The translations under genes and the position numbers were made by a program. This document shows, one piece after another, positions 42,716 through 52,680 of a stretch of 64,000 nt of DNA. How positions within the stretch are numbered: the stretch's first letter is position 1; every line of letters begins with the position of its first letter. Source of the stretch: CAVRCA01 sp965218045 (GTDB lineage: Bacteria; Pseudomonadota; Alphaproteobacteria; Acetobacterales; Acetobacteraceae); the NCBI GenBank assembly GCA_965218045.1, contig CBDCJX010000019.1, forward strand, positions 1 through 64,000, read 5' to 3'. The notes under the pieces were generated by a model. That model made no database searches. It was given only the letters and a program-made list of their open reading frames with translations, and was not told where the DNA came from.

Positions 42716-44425
42716 TCACAACGGGCTGCGCGGGCCGGGGCCCGACAACAGGTCCTGGCCCACAGCGTCGATGCTCGGGGATGATGTGATGAGCCCGCGT
42801 CGGCGCAGGCGAAGCAACGGGGGGACCGCGAGGATCAGCGCGGCGCCGCACCAGATCAGCGCCGGCGTGTTGGCGGCCCCTTCGCGGAACGCCACCAGGA
42901 TCGAGGCGAGCGCCAAAGTACCGCCAGCAAGCAGCTCCGCCGCCCCGCCGCCGCCGCGCGGGAGGTCGCGCAGCAGGGCGCGGGCCAGCACGCAGACCAG
43001 CGGAACGGCGAACACGGGGAGCGGGAAATCCCGGTAACGCGGATCGAACAGCAGCAGGAGCTGCATAACCGCGGCGGTCCACACGAAGCCGAACGAGAGA
43101 TCGTCGAACAGCCATCCGGCCGGTTGCTCGGGCGCGCGCAGGCGCAGCAACGCTCGCGCCGTGTCCGTCGCGTCGGCGCCGGTCCGCGCCGGCGGCGGGG
43201 TGAAACCGGCGAGAATGGTGGCGGCTCGGCGCACCATCAGCAGGGCGAGGATTGCCTGGCCCGGCAGATTGACCACCGCGGCCAGGGCGAGATGCCGGTC
43301 GTATGCCAGCGGCACCGTTCCCGCCCAGGCGAACCCCAGCGCCCCGCCACAAGTCATGCCGAGGACCGCGAGGCCGATTCGCGCCCCGGTGCCGAGCCGG
43401 CGGTCGCTTCCCGGACCGTAGGTCAGCAACAGCCCGGCGAAGATGCTCGCGGCGGCGTGCCACGGCCAACTGGGGTCCTCCGCTACCGGCCCGGAGAGGG
43501 GGAATTTAGGCGCCCGCCCGGCGGTCCACAGGCCCCAATTGGCCCCGACCGTTCCCTCGCTCTGGTATTTCCAGTCCTGGTCGAACGCCTCGATCAGATT
43601 GTAGTCGAACTGGTCGCGCTGGGCGAGGGCGACGAAGCGGCGCAGGAAGCTCGCCTGCGCGACGCGGCCGGGTGCCGCGCCCTCCCGCCAGCGGCCCCGG
43701 CTCGGCCAGCCGGTCTCGCCGATCACAATGCGCTTCCCGGGGAACAGCGCCGCCATCTGCCGATACACCGCCTCGATATGCGCGATGGCGCCGTCGAGAT
43801 TGGTCGGCGTGTCCTCCCAGTACGGCAGCAGATGGATCGTCACCAGGTCCACATGCCGCGCGACCTGGGGGAACTGCCGCCAGAACTCCCACACATCGGC
43901 GTAGGTGACCGGCTGGCGCACGGCCTGCCGCACTTTGTCGAGGGCGGCGATCAGGTCTTCGACGGGCAGATCGCGCCGCAGCAGCACCTCGTTGCCGACG
44001 ATCACCCGCTCGATGGTTTGCGGATGCTGGTTGGCGAGCGCGATCCCGCGCGCGACCTCCCGCGCGTTGCGCACCCGATCGCCGCTGAGCCAGATGCCCT
44101 GCCACACCTTGAGCCCGTGGCGCTCGGCCAGGGCGACCAGGTCGGCGCTGCCCTCGTCCGCCGCGTAGGTGCGGATCGCGCGGGCGCGCGGCGCGAGCAC
44201 CGCGAGGTCGGCGTCCACCTCCTCGGGCGAGGGATACACATGAGTGAGCGGCGACTGACCTGGACGGAACGGCGAGAAGGAGACCGAGTTGAACTTGGTG
44301 TCCGGCATCGCGAACGAAGCGGCCTGCGGACGGTTCGGCCACCACCAGGCCAGCACCAGCAGGCCGGCCAGCAGCAGCGAGGCCAGCGCCAGGGATAAGC
44401 ACGAGGATGTCGCGCGATGCGGCAT
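42716..44425 (-). CDS. Membrane-anchored glycoside hydrolase family 17-like protein
   Basis: An N-terminal membrane anchor (residues about 8-28) precedes a TIM-barrel resembling GH17 beta-1,3-glucanases/transglycosylases. The proposed acid Glu is in VIVGNEVLLR (E146) and the nucleophile in RIVIGETGWPSRG (E237). From about residue 330 the rest is polytopic, with roughly 6-8 hydrophobic helices. The 569-residue start at 44425 is preferred; upstream ATG extensions overlap the divergent gene. Related proteins in rhizobia act on cyclic beta-glucans. This one may remodel a periplasmic or surface beta-glucan. Confidence 0.82.
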   Translation of the reverse strand: MPHRATSSCLSLALASLLLAGLLVLAWWWPNRPQAASFAMPDTKFNSVSFSPFRPGQSPLTHVYPSPEEVDADLAVLAPRARAIRTYAADEGSADLVALAERHGLKVWQGIWLSGDRVRNAREVARGIALANQHPQTIERVIVGNEVLLRRDLPVEDLIAALDKVRQAVRQPVTYADVWEFWRQFPQVARHVDLVTIHLLPYWEDTPTNLDGAIAHIEAVYRQMAALFPGKRIVIGETGWPSRGRWREGAAPGRVAQASFLRRFVALAQRDQFDYNLIEAFDQDWKYQSEGTVGANWGLWTAGRAPKFPLSGPVAEDPSWPWHAAASIFAGLLLTYGPGSDRRLGTGARIGLAVLGMTCGGALGFAWAGTVPLAYDRHLALAAVVNLPGQAILALLMVRRAATILAGFTPPPARTGADATDTARALLRLRAPEQPAGWLFDDLSFGFVWTAAVMQLLLLFDPRYRDFPLPVFAVPLVCVLARALLRDLPRGGGGAAELLAGGTLALASILVAFREGAANTPALIWCGAALILAVPPLLRLRRRGLITSSPSIDAVGQDLLSGPGPRSPL

Positions 44426-44481
44426 GGCGGTGATACAGCGTCGTGCCGATGGCGAAAGCAAGGTCGAAGGAGGGTAGGGCG

Positions 44482-44901
44482 ATGAGCATCGATGGGCTGG
44501 ACGACGCGGCGATCCGCCGCATCCTCGCCGAGACACGCAGGATCGCGGTGGTGGGCGCCTCGCCCCGCCCGGCGCGGCCGTCGCACGGGGTGATGCGGTT
44601 CCTGGTCCAGCGCGGCTACGACGTGACCGGGGTCAATCCCGGCATCGCCGGGCGCGCCTTGCACGACAGCCCCGTCGTCGCGACGCTCGATGAGGCGACC
44701 CCGATCGAGATGGTCGACGTGTTCCGCAATTCGGCCGAGGTCGGCCCGGTGATGGACGCCGCCATCCGGCTCGGCGCCAAGGTGGTGTGGATGCAGCTCG
44801 GAGTCATCGACGAAGCGGCGGCGGAGCGGGGGCGGGCGCATGACATCACCGTGGTGATGGACCGCTGCCCGGTGATCGAGGTGCGCCGCCTCGGGATGTA
44901 A
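44482..44901 (+). CDS. CoA-binding domain protein (YccU-like)
   Basis: A 139-residue single Rossmann-like CoA_binding domain. It has the opening IAVVGASPRPARPSHGVMRFLVQRGYDVTGVNP, a VDVFRNS segment and the catalytic-like GAKVVWMQLGVI. The start at 44482 follows GGAGGGTAGGGCG. Such proteins bind CoA thioesters or nucleotides in vitro; the physiological role is unknown. It is divergent from the GH17 gene, and 81 bases lie between it and the DUF2076 gene. Confidence 0.88.
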   Translation: MSIDGLDDAAIRRILAETRRIAVVGASPRPARPSHGVMRFLVQRGYDVTGVNPGIAGRALHDSPVVATLDEATPIEMVDVFRNSAEVGPVMDAAIRLGAKVVWMQLGVIDEAAAERGRAHDITVVMDRCPVIEVRRLGM

Positions 44902-44982
44902 GGGGGTTGCCCGTTGAAGCCGGCTGGCCGCCGGGCCACATCGCAGTCGGAACGGTCGACCAGAGGAGAGCCGAAGGGCGCC

Positions 44983-45894
44983 ATGACCAACGAGGAACGC
45001 GACATCATCTCCCGCTTCATCGAGCGGGTCAGCGGCGCTCAGCAGAAGGCGAGCGCGCAGCAAGGCGGCTTCGGCTCGGTCCCCAGCACGGCGCCGGCGC
45101 CGCTGCCGCCGATCGATCACGAGGCGGACGCGCTGATCGGCCAGTTGTTCGAGCGTTACCCCGAAGCGCGCTATCGGCTGACCCAGACCGCCTTCGTGCA
45201 GGAATACGCGCTGGTCGAGGCGCAGAACCGGATCAAGCGGCTGGAATACGAGCTGCAACAATTGCAACAGCAGGTGCAACAACAAGCGCAGCAGGCGGCG
45301 CAGCAGCCCCGTTCGGGTGGCGGCTTCCTGAGCGGCATCTTTGGCGGCGGGCAGCAGCAACGCAATGCCTCCCCTGCGGCCCAGCCGCCGCCGGTGTGGA
45401 ATCAGGGCGCGGCGATGCCGCCTGGCCAGCCGCAATACCCGCCGCCGCCGCAATACGCCCCGGGTTACCAGCCGGGCATGTTCCAGCGCTCCGGCTCGGG
45501 CTTCCTCGGCTCGGCGCTGACCACGGCAGCGGGAGTGGCCGGCGGCATGGTGGTCGGCAATGCGCTGATGAACATGTTCTCGCCGCACCATGCGCTCGCG
45601 GGCGGTCTTGGCAGCGGAATGGGCGGCGGGTTTGGGGAGGGTGGCTCGCCGGCGGATGCGAGCCCTTGGGGCGCGCCGGCCGCGTCGGACCCCGGCTACG
45701 TCGACCAGGGCAGTTGGACCACACCGGATGCCGATCCGGCACTGCCCGATCAGTCGGGGTATGCGGACCAGGGCACCTGGGACCAAGCAAGCTTGGACCA
45801 GGGCGGCGGCGACCAGAGCGGATGGAGCGATCCCGGTGATACATGGGACAGTTCCGGCGGCGATGGCGGCGGCTTCGACGACAATCTTGGCTGA
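44983..45894 (+). CDS. DUF2076 domain protein
   Basis: A 303-residue protein beginning MTNEERDIISRFIERVSG, the DUF2076 signature. A coiled coil (residues about 60-105, rich in Gln) and a glycine- and proline-rich region follow. A hydrophobic stretch (LTTAAGVAGGMVVGNALMNMF) could be a membrane-associated helix. The tail repeats DQG or DQ motifs (VDQGSW, ADQGTW, LDQGGGDQSGW). The family is periplasm-associated in E. coli-type proteins; the exact role is unknown. The AGCCGAAGGG site before 44983 supports this start over one 69 bases upstream. Confidence 0.8.
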   Translation: MTNEERDIISRFIERVSGAQQKASAQQGGFGSVPSTAPAPLPPIDHEADALIGQLFERYPEARYRLTQTAFVQEYALVEAQNRIKRLEYELQQLQQQVQQQAQQAAQQPRSGGGFLSGIFGGGQQQRNASPAAQPPPVWNQGAAMPPGQPQYPPPPQYAPGYQPGMFQRSGSGFLGSALTTAAGVAGGMVVGNALMNMFSPHHALAGGLGSGMGGGFGEGGSPADASPWGAPAASDPGYVDQGSWTTPDADPALPDQSGYADQGTWDQASLDQGGGDQSGWSDPGDTWDSSGGDGGGFDDNLG

Positions 45895-45926
45895 TCGCGG
45901 AGGCGGGCCGGCGCGACGGCCCGCTC

Positions 45927-46526
45927 TCATTCGCCCAGCAGCTCGGCCGAAGTCACCGGCGCGATTTGCTGGCCGTAGCGCGAGCTGTAGATCCGCAGGA
46001 TCGCGTCGTGGGTCTCGTCGGCCGAGCTGCACATCGCGTCGGTGACCACGAGGATGCGGTAGCCCCGATCGACCGCGCCGAGAACCGTCGCCAGCACGCA
46101 AACGTCGGTCTCTGCGCCCGTCACGATCAGGGTCTCGGCCTCCCGCTCTCGCAGGCGGCGTTCGAAGCCGGGGGCCAGCCAGGGCGAGTAGACCGGCTTG
46201 TCGATGATTTCGGCCGGCGGGACCAACTCCGCGAGCTCGGGCAGCAACTCGATCGGCTCGGTCCCGAGCCGTTCGATCGTCATTGACGACCAGCGCTCGT
46301 AATAGCGCCGCCACATGCCGGTGGCATCGCCAGGCCTGCGCGCGGGAATAAAGCGGGTGAAGATGGTCCGATCCGCCATATGGCGGGCAATGCGTGCGAT
46401 AACGGGACGCACCTTGTTCATCCAGGGCGTGTGCCACTCGGTGGATTCGGCGAACATGCGCTGCATGTCGACGCAGACATGGACGGCGCCGCACGAGACC
46501 GGCGACAATCGGCGTCTCTCCTGCAT
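45927..46526 (-). CDS. Isochorismatase-like cysteine hydrolase
   Basis: A 199-residue alpha/beta hydrolase of the isochorismatase/nicotinamidase superfamily. The catalytic triad is visible: Asp20 in VCVDMQRMF, Lys in IIDKPVYS, and Cys in GAETDVCVLATVLGAVDRGYR, with a cis-peptide region just before the Cys. Substrates in the family range from nicotinamide to carbamoyl compounds and cannot be set here. It is convergent with the DUF2076 gene and lies downstream of tamB (46 bases) on the same strand. Confidence 0.88.
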   Translation of the reverse strand: MQERRRLSPVSCGAVHVCVDMQRMFAESTEWHTPWMNKVRPVIARIARHMADRTIFTRFIPARRPGDATGMWRRYYERWSSMTIERLGTEPIELLPELAELVPPAEIIDKPVYSPWLAPGFERRLREREAETLIVTGAETDVCVLATVLGAVDRGYRILVVTDAMCSSADETHDAILRIYSSRYGQQIAPVTSAELLGE

Positions 46527-46571
46527 GACCCCTCCGAGCTTGCCTGCTCGGCGGTAACGCGGCCCAACGCC

Positions 46572-49500
46572 TCAATATTCAAACTGGTATTTCAGTCCGA
46601 TGCTGCTGCCGCCGGACTCGGCGGGCGTGGCGCTGGTCTTGGGCGCGGCCTGCGCGCCGCTGCCGACCGTGCCCTCCAGCTTCAGCCCCTTGAGGAGGTC
46701 CACCCGCACCACGCCCTGCGTGCTCGAGCCGCCAATCCCCTGCTTGGCACCGACATACACGCCCGGAGAAACGTAGCGGCCGCCTTCCAACGCGGCCCCT
46801 CCGTTGGCACCCGACCCGACGGAGAGCTGGTCGAGCCCGAGCCCCTTGCGCAAGGTATCCAATGGGTTGCTCCCGCTGGGTCCGGAGCCGGTCAGGGATG
46901 CGAGTGCCAGGCCGATCTGCGCCAGCTCGAACGGGCTGAGCGACGACGCGCTGCGCTTGAACAGCAGATAGGCGAGCACCTCGTCCTGCGGCAGCTCGGG
47001 GACACTGGTCAGCGTGATCTTCGGCGCGCTCGCCGTGCCGCCTACATTGAGGTAGGCGGTCACGTTGCCGTTGTTTGATGACGCAACGAAGTCGAGGCTC
47101 GGGTCGGTCAGGCTGCCGCCGTTGAAGCTGACCTGACCCTTGGTGAAGGTCAGCGTCTGGCCGGCGATGCTGAAATTGCCCTGGCGCATCTCGAAGCCGC
47201 CGATCGGCTTCGGATTGATGCTGGTGCCTTGCAGCCGCAGCGAGCCCTGCATCTCGGCGAACAAGCCGCGCCCGCGCACGTAGATGGCGCGATCCGCCGT
47301 GATCGTGAGGTCGAGCGTGATCTCCGGCCCGGGCGCGGGCGGCGGCGGCGGTTTCTCCCCAGGACGGCGGACATCCAGCACGGCGATGCTGGGTGGCAGC
47401 TTCTCGGGGATGTTGATCTCGGCGCGGTCGATGTGGATCGTGCCGCGCAGCACGATCTCGCTGGCGAGCGCGCCATGGATTGCGAGGTCGGCATCGAGCG
47501 TCGCGCGCAGCCGGTCGCTGGCGATCGGCCGCGCGTTGTTCGCCACCACGGTGATGTCGATCGCCTTGTCCGCCGTGAGCACGCCGATCGTGCCGGAAGC
47601 CTTGATCGTGCCCTTGCCGGCGCGGCCGGTGAAGCTGACCAGGCGCACCGTGTCACCCTGGAACGCGACCTGCGCGGCTATGTCGTCGATGCGCACGCCC
47701 TGGCCGAGATCCTGCACCTCGCCGTTGGCAAGCCGCGCGGTGCCGCCGAGGCGCGGCGCGGAGAGCGGGCCGTTCACGCTGCCATTGAGCGTGAGCTGGC
47801 CGCGCGCGCGGCGGCCGTTCGGCGCCAGGATCGGGTCGAGCATGGCGAGGTCGACCCGACCGTCGGCCTGCAACGCAAGCGCGCGCGCCGGGTCGAGCGG
47901 CACGGTGCCCGCTACCGTGAAGCTGGTCGAGCGGCCGGCGGTCAGCCGCGTGTCGAGCCGCGCGGTGTCGCCGTTGAGGTTCACGGTCGTGGTGAGGTTT
48001 GCCGGCGGCAGGCCGGCGGCCGGGCCGTTGCGCGAACGCAGCCCGGTCGCTTCCAGCCGCACGGTGCCGTTCGGCCGCGCCGGCGTGCCGGTCAGCCGCG
48101 CGTCGGCGCGCAAGCTGCCCTCCGCGTCGACCGAGGGGGCGAACGGCTTGACCAGGTCGGGGGTGACGTTGCGGATCTGCGCCGTCAGGTCGAGGGTCGG
48201 CGAGGCACGCCCGTTCACCTCGATCGTCGCCTGGCCGAGCCCGGCGCGCAGCCGGTCGATCGTCACGCCGTCGGCAAAGCCGATCGTCACCGGCGCGAGC
48301 AGCCGCAAATCCTCGCCCTTCCAGTTCGCGGTCATGGTGGAGACCCGCAGCGACTTCTGCGGCTGGTCAAGCACCGCCGCCGCGTCGACTTTCGCCTCGG
48401 CACCCGCCACGTTGCGCGCGTTGGCGCCCAGCTTGACCGCGAGCGCGTCCGGCGGCCCCGAAGCGGTCAGCCGCGCCGATCCGCTCACCCCGCTGGCCGC
48501 GAACCCGTCCACCGTGAGCACGCCGTTGGCGATCGTCGGCGTGCCGGTCGGGTCGGCCACTGTCGCGACGAGGCGGGCGTCGCGAACGGACGCGGTGCCG
48601 GTCAGCCCGGCATCGTGCGCCTCGACGCGGATGTCGGCGACCGTCTTGCCGGCGTTGCTGTCGGTGGTGAGCGAGGCGGTCACGCCGCCCGAGAGCGGCT
48701 TGCCGACGAACGGACGCAGATCGTCGAGCCGCGTCATCTTGAGGTCGAGCTTGCCGAGCGGCAGGGAAGCACCCGGCGGCAGCACCAGCGCCGCCACGGC
48801 GTGCGCGCTCTTCCAGTCCGCCTTGCTGATATCGACGTGCAGCGCGCCGTCCGTCTCGCGCCGAGCCGATGCGGCCAAGGCCAGCGGCGCACCGGCGAGC
48901 TCGCCATCGGCGGTGATCTGGCCGGTCGGCGCGCCCGGCAGGTGTTGCGCCTCGACATGCGCATGGATCGGCCCGCTCGGCATCGATCGCACCGCCACGT
49001 CGCCGGCGAGGTCGATGGTGGTGGCGAGGTCGTCGGTCGGACCGGCGACGTGGCCCTGCGCGTCGAGATGGCCCTTCACTGTCGGCGCCAACACCGCGAG
49101 CTCGGACAGGCCGAGCTTCCAGTCGAGGTCGAGCTTGCCCTGCGCCATCGCGCCATGCGCGCCGAGGGTGATCGTCTTGCCGTTCACCTCTAGGCGGGAA
49201 AGCTCGACATCGCTGTCGTGCAGGCTGGCGGTCACGCCGATCTTGGCCGCCTCGCCGATCAGGCCAGGCACGGGCGCCTGGCCGCCGGTGATGCCAAGCG
49301 TGCCGTCGACAATCGCCTGGGTAGCGCCGGCTTGCCGCGATGCTTTCACATCGAGATCGGCCCGGCCGCGCAGGTCGACCCCGCCGAGCTCGGCGAGCGG
49401 CGCCAGCGTGGGCAGGTGCAACGCCGCCTCGGCCGAGACACTGCCGGCGGTGTGGGCGGTGCCCTTGGCCTCGATCAGCTCATGGGAGAGGGTGAAGTCG

Positions 49501-50597
49501 ACCGGCCGGTCCGCCGCATCGAGCTTGGCGTCGGCGGTCAAGGTGAGCGGCGAGCCAGCCAGCACGTCGGGCTTCGGCCCGGGGATGCGCAGACCCTCCA
49601 GCGCCGCTTTCAGGTGCGCCGCCGTCTTGTCGCCTTGCAGGTCGGCGGAGACCAGGCGGACCGAGCCGCCGGACACGGCGAGCTGCTCGATGCGCAAGGT
49701 GCCGTTGGCCTCCGGCCCGGCGAACGGGCCCTGCACCTTGGCGGCGAGCTTGATCGATTGCCAGGACAGCGACGGGCTCGGCGCCATCGCCGGCGCGTCG
49801 GCGTTCACCGTGAGGTCGGCGGCATTGTGTTCCAGATCGACCGTGCCGTTCGCATCGGCGTTGAGCTGGCCGGCGCTCAGCGCGAGCTTGGTGCCGAGCG
49901 CGTCGCGCGGGCCGTCGAGCGACGCGTCGAGCGCGATCGCGCCGAGATCGGGCAGCCCCGCCGCCCGCGATACCAGTCCACGCGGCGGTTCGTTCGCCGT
50001 CAGCTTGGCCGCGATCCGTGCTGCGTCGACATTCGCCTTGAGCTGGTAGACCGCATTGTCGGGGAGGCTGCGCACCGTCAGGTCGGCGCTGGCCTGATCG
50101 AGCGAGGCGAAGGAGAGCGATCCCGCCAGGGCGAGCGACGCCTCGGTGCCGATCACCGGCTTGGCGAGGTCGATGCGGCTGATCGCCATCTGCTTGACCG
50201 TCACGGTGACCGGCAGGCTGAAGCCGGAGGACTTCTTCGCTTCGGCCGGCTTGGCCGGTGGCGACGAGACCGGCAGCCGGGTGACGTCGATGCTGTCGGC
50301 GGTCAGCGTGTCGGCGGCGAACTCGCCGGCGACCAAGCGCAGCGGCGACCAGTCGATCTTGAGGTTCTCGATCGTGGTGTAGGCGCCCTGCGCGTCGGTG
50401 AGCTCCAGCCGCTCGGCGGTGAGCTTGCTGAGACCGCCGCCGAGGCCGTAGATCTTGACCGAGCCGCCGGTGAGCGAGGTGATCAGCTTCTCGATCATCG
50501 ACTGGCCGGGCGAGGGGACTTGCGCGTCGGCGATCCGCGCCAGCAGCAAGCACAGCAAGCCGGCGACAAGCGCGCCGAAAATCCCAGGCTTTCGCAT
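46572..50597 (-). CDS. tamB: Translocation and assembly module subunit TamB
   Basis: A large (1341-residue) AsmA/DUF490-type protein spanning the periplasm, working with the Omp85 protein TamA in outer-membrane protein assembly or lipid transport. It begins with a signal-anchor-like segment (GALVAGLLCLLLARIADA). A long beta-rich, repetitive body follows, ending in the conserved TamB domain with GNFSIAGQTLTFTKGQVSFNGG and GLKYQFEY at the C-terminus. The length is typical. Its start shares one base with the tamA stop (TGATG). Confidence 0.94.
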   Translation of the reverse strand: MRKPGIFGALVAGLLCLLLARIADAQVPSPGQSMIEKLITSLTGGSVKIYGLGGGLSKLTAERLELTDAQGAYTTIENLKIDWSPLRLVAGEFAADTLTADSIDVTRLPVSSPPAKPAEAKKSSGFSLPVTVTVKQMAISRIDLAKPVIGTEASLALAGSLSFASLDQASADLTVRSLPDNAVYQLKANVDAARIAAKLTANEPPRGLVSRAAGLPDLGAIALDASLDGPRDALGTKLALSAGQLNADANGTVDLEHNAADLTVNADAPAMAPSPSLSWQSIKLAAKVQGPFAGPEANGTLRIEQLAVSGGSVRLVSADLQGDKTAAHLKAALEGLRIPGPKPDVLAGSPLTLTADAKLDAADRPVDFTLSHELIEAKGTAHTAGSVSAEAALHLPTLAPLAELGGVDLRGRADLDVKASRQAGATQAIVDGTLGITGGQAPVPGLIGEAAKIGVTASLHDSDVELSRLEVNGKTITLGAHGAMAQGKLDLDWKLGLSELAVLAPTVKGHLDAQGHVAGPTDDLATTIDLAGDVAVRSMPSGPIHAHVEAQHLPGAPTGQITADGELAGAPLALAASARRETDGALHVDISKADWKSAHAVAALVLPPGASLPLGKLDLKMTRLDDLRPFVGKPLSGGVTASLTTDSNAGKTVADIRVEAHDAGLTGTASVRDARLVATVADPTGTPTIANGVLTVDGFAASGVSGSARLTASGPPDALAVKLGANARNVAGAEAKVDAAAVLDQPQKSLRVSTMTANWKGEDLRLLAPVTIGFADGVTIDRLRAGLGQATIEVNGRASPTLDLTAQIRNVTPDLVKPFAPSVDAEGSLRADARLTGTPARPNGTVRLEATGLRSRNGPAAGLPPANLTTTVNLNGDTARLDTRLTAGRSTSFTVAGTVPLDPARALALQADGRVDLAMLDPILAPNGRRARGQLTLNGSVNGPLSAPRLGGTARLANGEVQDLGQGVRIDDIAAQVAFQGDTVRLVSFTGRAGKGTIKASGTIGVLTADKAIDITVVANNARPIASDRLRATLDADLAIHGALASEIVLRGTIHIDRAEINIPEKLPPSIAVLDVRRPGEKPPPPPAPGPEITLDLTITADRAIYVRGRGLFAEMQGSLRLQGTSINPKPIGGFEMRQGNFSIAGQTLTFTKGQVSFNGGSLTDPSLDFVASSNNGNVTAYLNVGGTASAPKITLTSVPELPQDEVLAYLLFKRSASSLSPFELAQIGLALASLTGSGPSGSNPLDTLRKGLGLDQLSVGSGANGGAALEGGRYVSPGVYVGAKQGIGGSSTQGVVRVDLLKGLKLEGTVGSGAQAAPKTSATPAESGGSSIGLKYQFEY

Positions 50598-52465
50598 CAG
50601 AACGCCTCGCCAATGCCGAGATAGAATTCCACCGAATCCGATCCCTTAATTTTGCTGAGCGGCAAGGCGATGTCGGCGCGGATCGGACCCAACGACGTGT
50701 AATAGCGCGCGCCCACGCCGGCGCCTAACCGCCAAGTTCCGGTTCCCGGTCCGCCATCGGCGCTGACCTGCCCGGCATCGACGAACACCGCCGCGCCGTA
50801 GTTCTCCAGGATGCGCTGGCGATACTCGACGCTGGCGGCGAGCAGCGACACGCCACCCTGGGGGTTGTTGCTGAACGGGAATTTCGGCCCGACCGACTGG
50901 TAGCGGTAGCCGCGCACGGTGCCGCTGCCGCCGGCGTAGAATCGCTTGTCCGGCGGCAGCTCGAATTGCGAGGCGCCTTCCGCGTCACCGGCCGTCCCAC
51001 GCACCGCGATGATGCTGCGCCCGGGTTTCGTGAGGCCGATCCGCGCCATGTCGAGGTAGGTCGAGCCGGTTACCTGCAGCAGCACGAAGGTCGCGCTCTG
51101 CTTGCCGAACGACTCTGTCGGCGTCACCGAGGCGGACGCGCGCACGCCACGGGTCGGCTGGAACAGGCTGTCGGTGCTATCGTATCTGGCGACGATCGGG
51201 ATGCCGAGCAGGGTGTAGTCGCGAGTGACCCCCTCCTGCTTGATGCGCTCCTGCTCGGCGGCGAGACCGATGCTGCCGCTCCAGTGCTCCGAGAATTTCC
51301 GGTTCAGCAGCACGTCGCCGAGCACGGCGGTCTGGTCGTAGGCTTGCAGCGACTGCTTGATCGCGCCGATATCGGCTTGCAGTTGCTGGTCGCGCGCCAG
51401 GAAGTCCGGCTTGATGAACTGTAGGTTCACATTGTAGCCGGGCGCCCGTTGCGCGGTGCCGCCGGCCTGGAACCCCGCCGTCAGGTTGAGCTGCTCGGCA
51501 TTGCCGAACAGGTTGCGGTCGCTCCACGTGGCGGTCGCGTTGGCGCCGAGGTCGGTCGCGTAGCCGACGCCGAACGTCACCGCGTGGCGCTTGCGTTCGG
51601 TGAAGGTGAAGGTGATCGGCAGTTCGCCCGCCGCATCGAGGCTGTCGGCCGGTTCGGCGCGGACGGCGGAGAACACGCCGAGCCCGACGAGATCCTGCCG
51701 CGCGGTCTCGATCGCGCTCGGGCTGAACTGCTCGCCCTGGCGCAGTTCCAGCCGCTTGCGGACGAACGACGCGTTCACCTGGTCGAGCCCCTTGAACGCG
51801 ATCGGGCCGATGTCGACGCGCGGCCCGGTGGTGACCTTGTAGGTCACGTCGAGCGCGTCCGCGCCGCTGCGCAGGATCGCCACCGGGTCGTCGACCTTGG
51901 CCAGCGCGTAACCCTGTTCGCGCAACGCGTCGAGCAGCCGCTTGCGGGCGGCGAGCACGTTGGCGGCAGCCGCCGGTGCGCCGGGTTTCAGGTCGAGCTG
52001 GTCGCGCGCCGACTGCGGCACGTTGCCCTCGATGGACACGCGGCGGAGGTGGAACAGCGGGCCTTTCTCCAAGGTCACCGTCACCGGCACCGCCGGTTCG
52101 GCCGGGGCGCGGTCGAGCAGGTCGGGCAGCGCCGGATCATCGAGCGGGCGGCCATCAATGCGGACGTTCACCTGGCCCTCGTAGTAGCCAAAGCTGTTCA
52201 GCGCGGTCTGGAACCGATCGGCGTCATTGCGCGCGCGGGCGATCAGGGCGAATGCGCCGACCGGGGCGCTCTCGCGCAGGCTGATCAAGGTCGACGAGCC
52301 GGAGACCGCCTGATCCAACGCGGCGTTGCCGGTGGGCTTGATCTCCACTTTGTACGGCTGCGGGTCCGCGGCGTGGATCGCTTGCGGTGGCGGCAGCAGC
52401 ACGGCAACCGCCAGCAGCACGGCGAGGGCGCGAGCGCCGCGCGGACGGATCGAAGGGATGCGCAT
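50597..52465 (-). CDS. tamA: Translocation and assembly module subunit TamA (Omp85 family)
   Basis: Outer-membrane partner of TamB. A signal peptide (ALAVLLAVAVLLPPPQAIHA) is followed by POTRA-like domains, for example PLFHLRRVSIEGNVPQ, then a C-terminal 16-stranded bacterial surface antigen barrel with GGSGTVRGYRYQSVGP and a terminal VEFYLGIGEAF strand. The 622-residue start at 52465 gives a clean signal peptide; earlier ATGs at 52525 and 52501 add a basic extension. It is divergent from the acyltransferase gene. Confidence 0.94.
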   Translation of the reverse strand: MRIPSIRPRGARALAVLLAVAVLLPPPQAIHAADPQPYKVEIKPTGNAALDQAVSGSSTLISLRESAPVGAFALIARARNDADRFQTALNSFGYYEGQVNVRIDGRPLDDPALPDLLDRAPAEPAVPVTVTLEKGPLFHLRRVSIEGNVPQSARDQLDLKPGAPAAAANVLAARKRLLDALREQGYALAKVDDPVAILRSGADALDVTYKVTTGPRVDIGPIAFKGLDQVNASFVRKRLELRQGEQFSPSAIETARQDLVGLGVFSAVRAEPADSLDAAGELPITFTFTERKRHAVTFGVGYATDLGANATATWSDRNLFGNAEQLNLTAGFQAGGTAQRAPGYNVNLQFIKPDFLARDQQLQADIGAIKQSLQAYDQTAVLGDVLLNRKFSEHWSGSIGLAAEQERIKQEGVTRDYTLLGIPIVARYDSTDSLFQPTRGVRASASVTPTESFGKQSATFVLLQVTGSTYLDMARIGLTKPGRSIIAVRGTAGDAEGASQFELPPDKRFYAGGSGTVRGYRYQSVGPKFPFSNNPQGGVSLLAASVEYRQRILENYGAAVFVDAGQVSADGGPGTGTWRLGAGVGARYYTSLGPIRADIALPLSKIKGSDSVEFYLGIGEAF

Positions 52466-52680
52466 ACGCCGCAATTTAGACTGGTTCGCGCGTGGGCGCA
52501 TCTCGCGGTCTGCTTTCCTCGCCAAGGTATTCCCGGAACGATCATTCGCACGTCATTGTTCCTGCCCCTCGGAGGCGCTATGCCCGCGCCATGCAGGGTT
52601 CCCCTCGTCGCCTGCGTCACCTCGCCGCTGGTCCGCTCCCAGGGGCGCCGGCCTTGCCGAGGGCGTTGCCGCTTGGGGCG

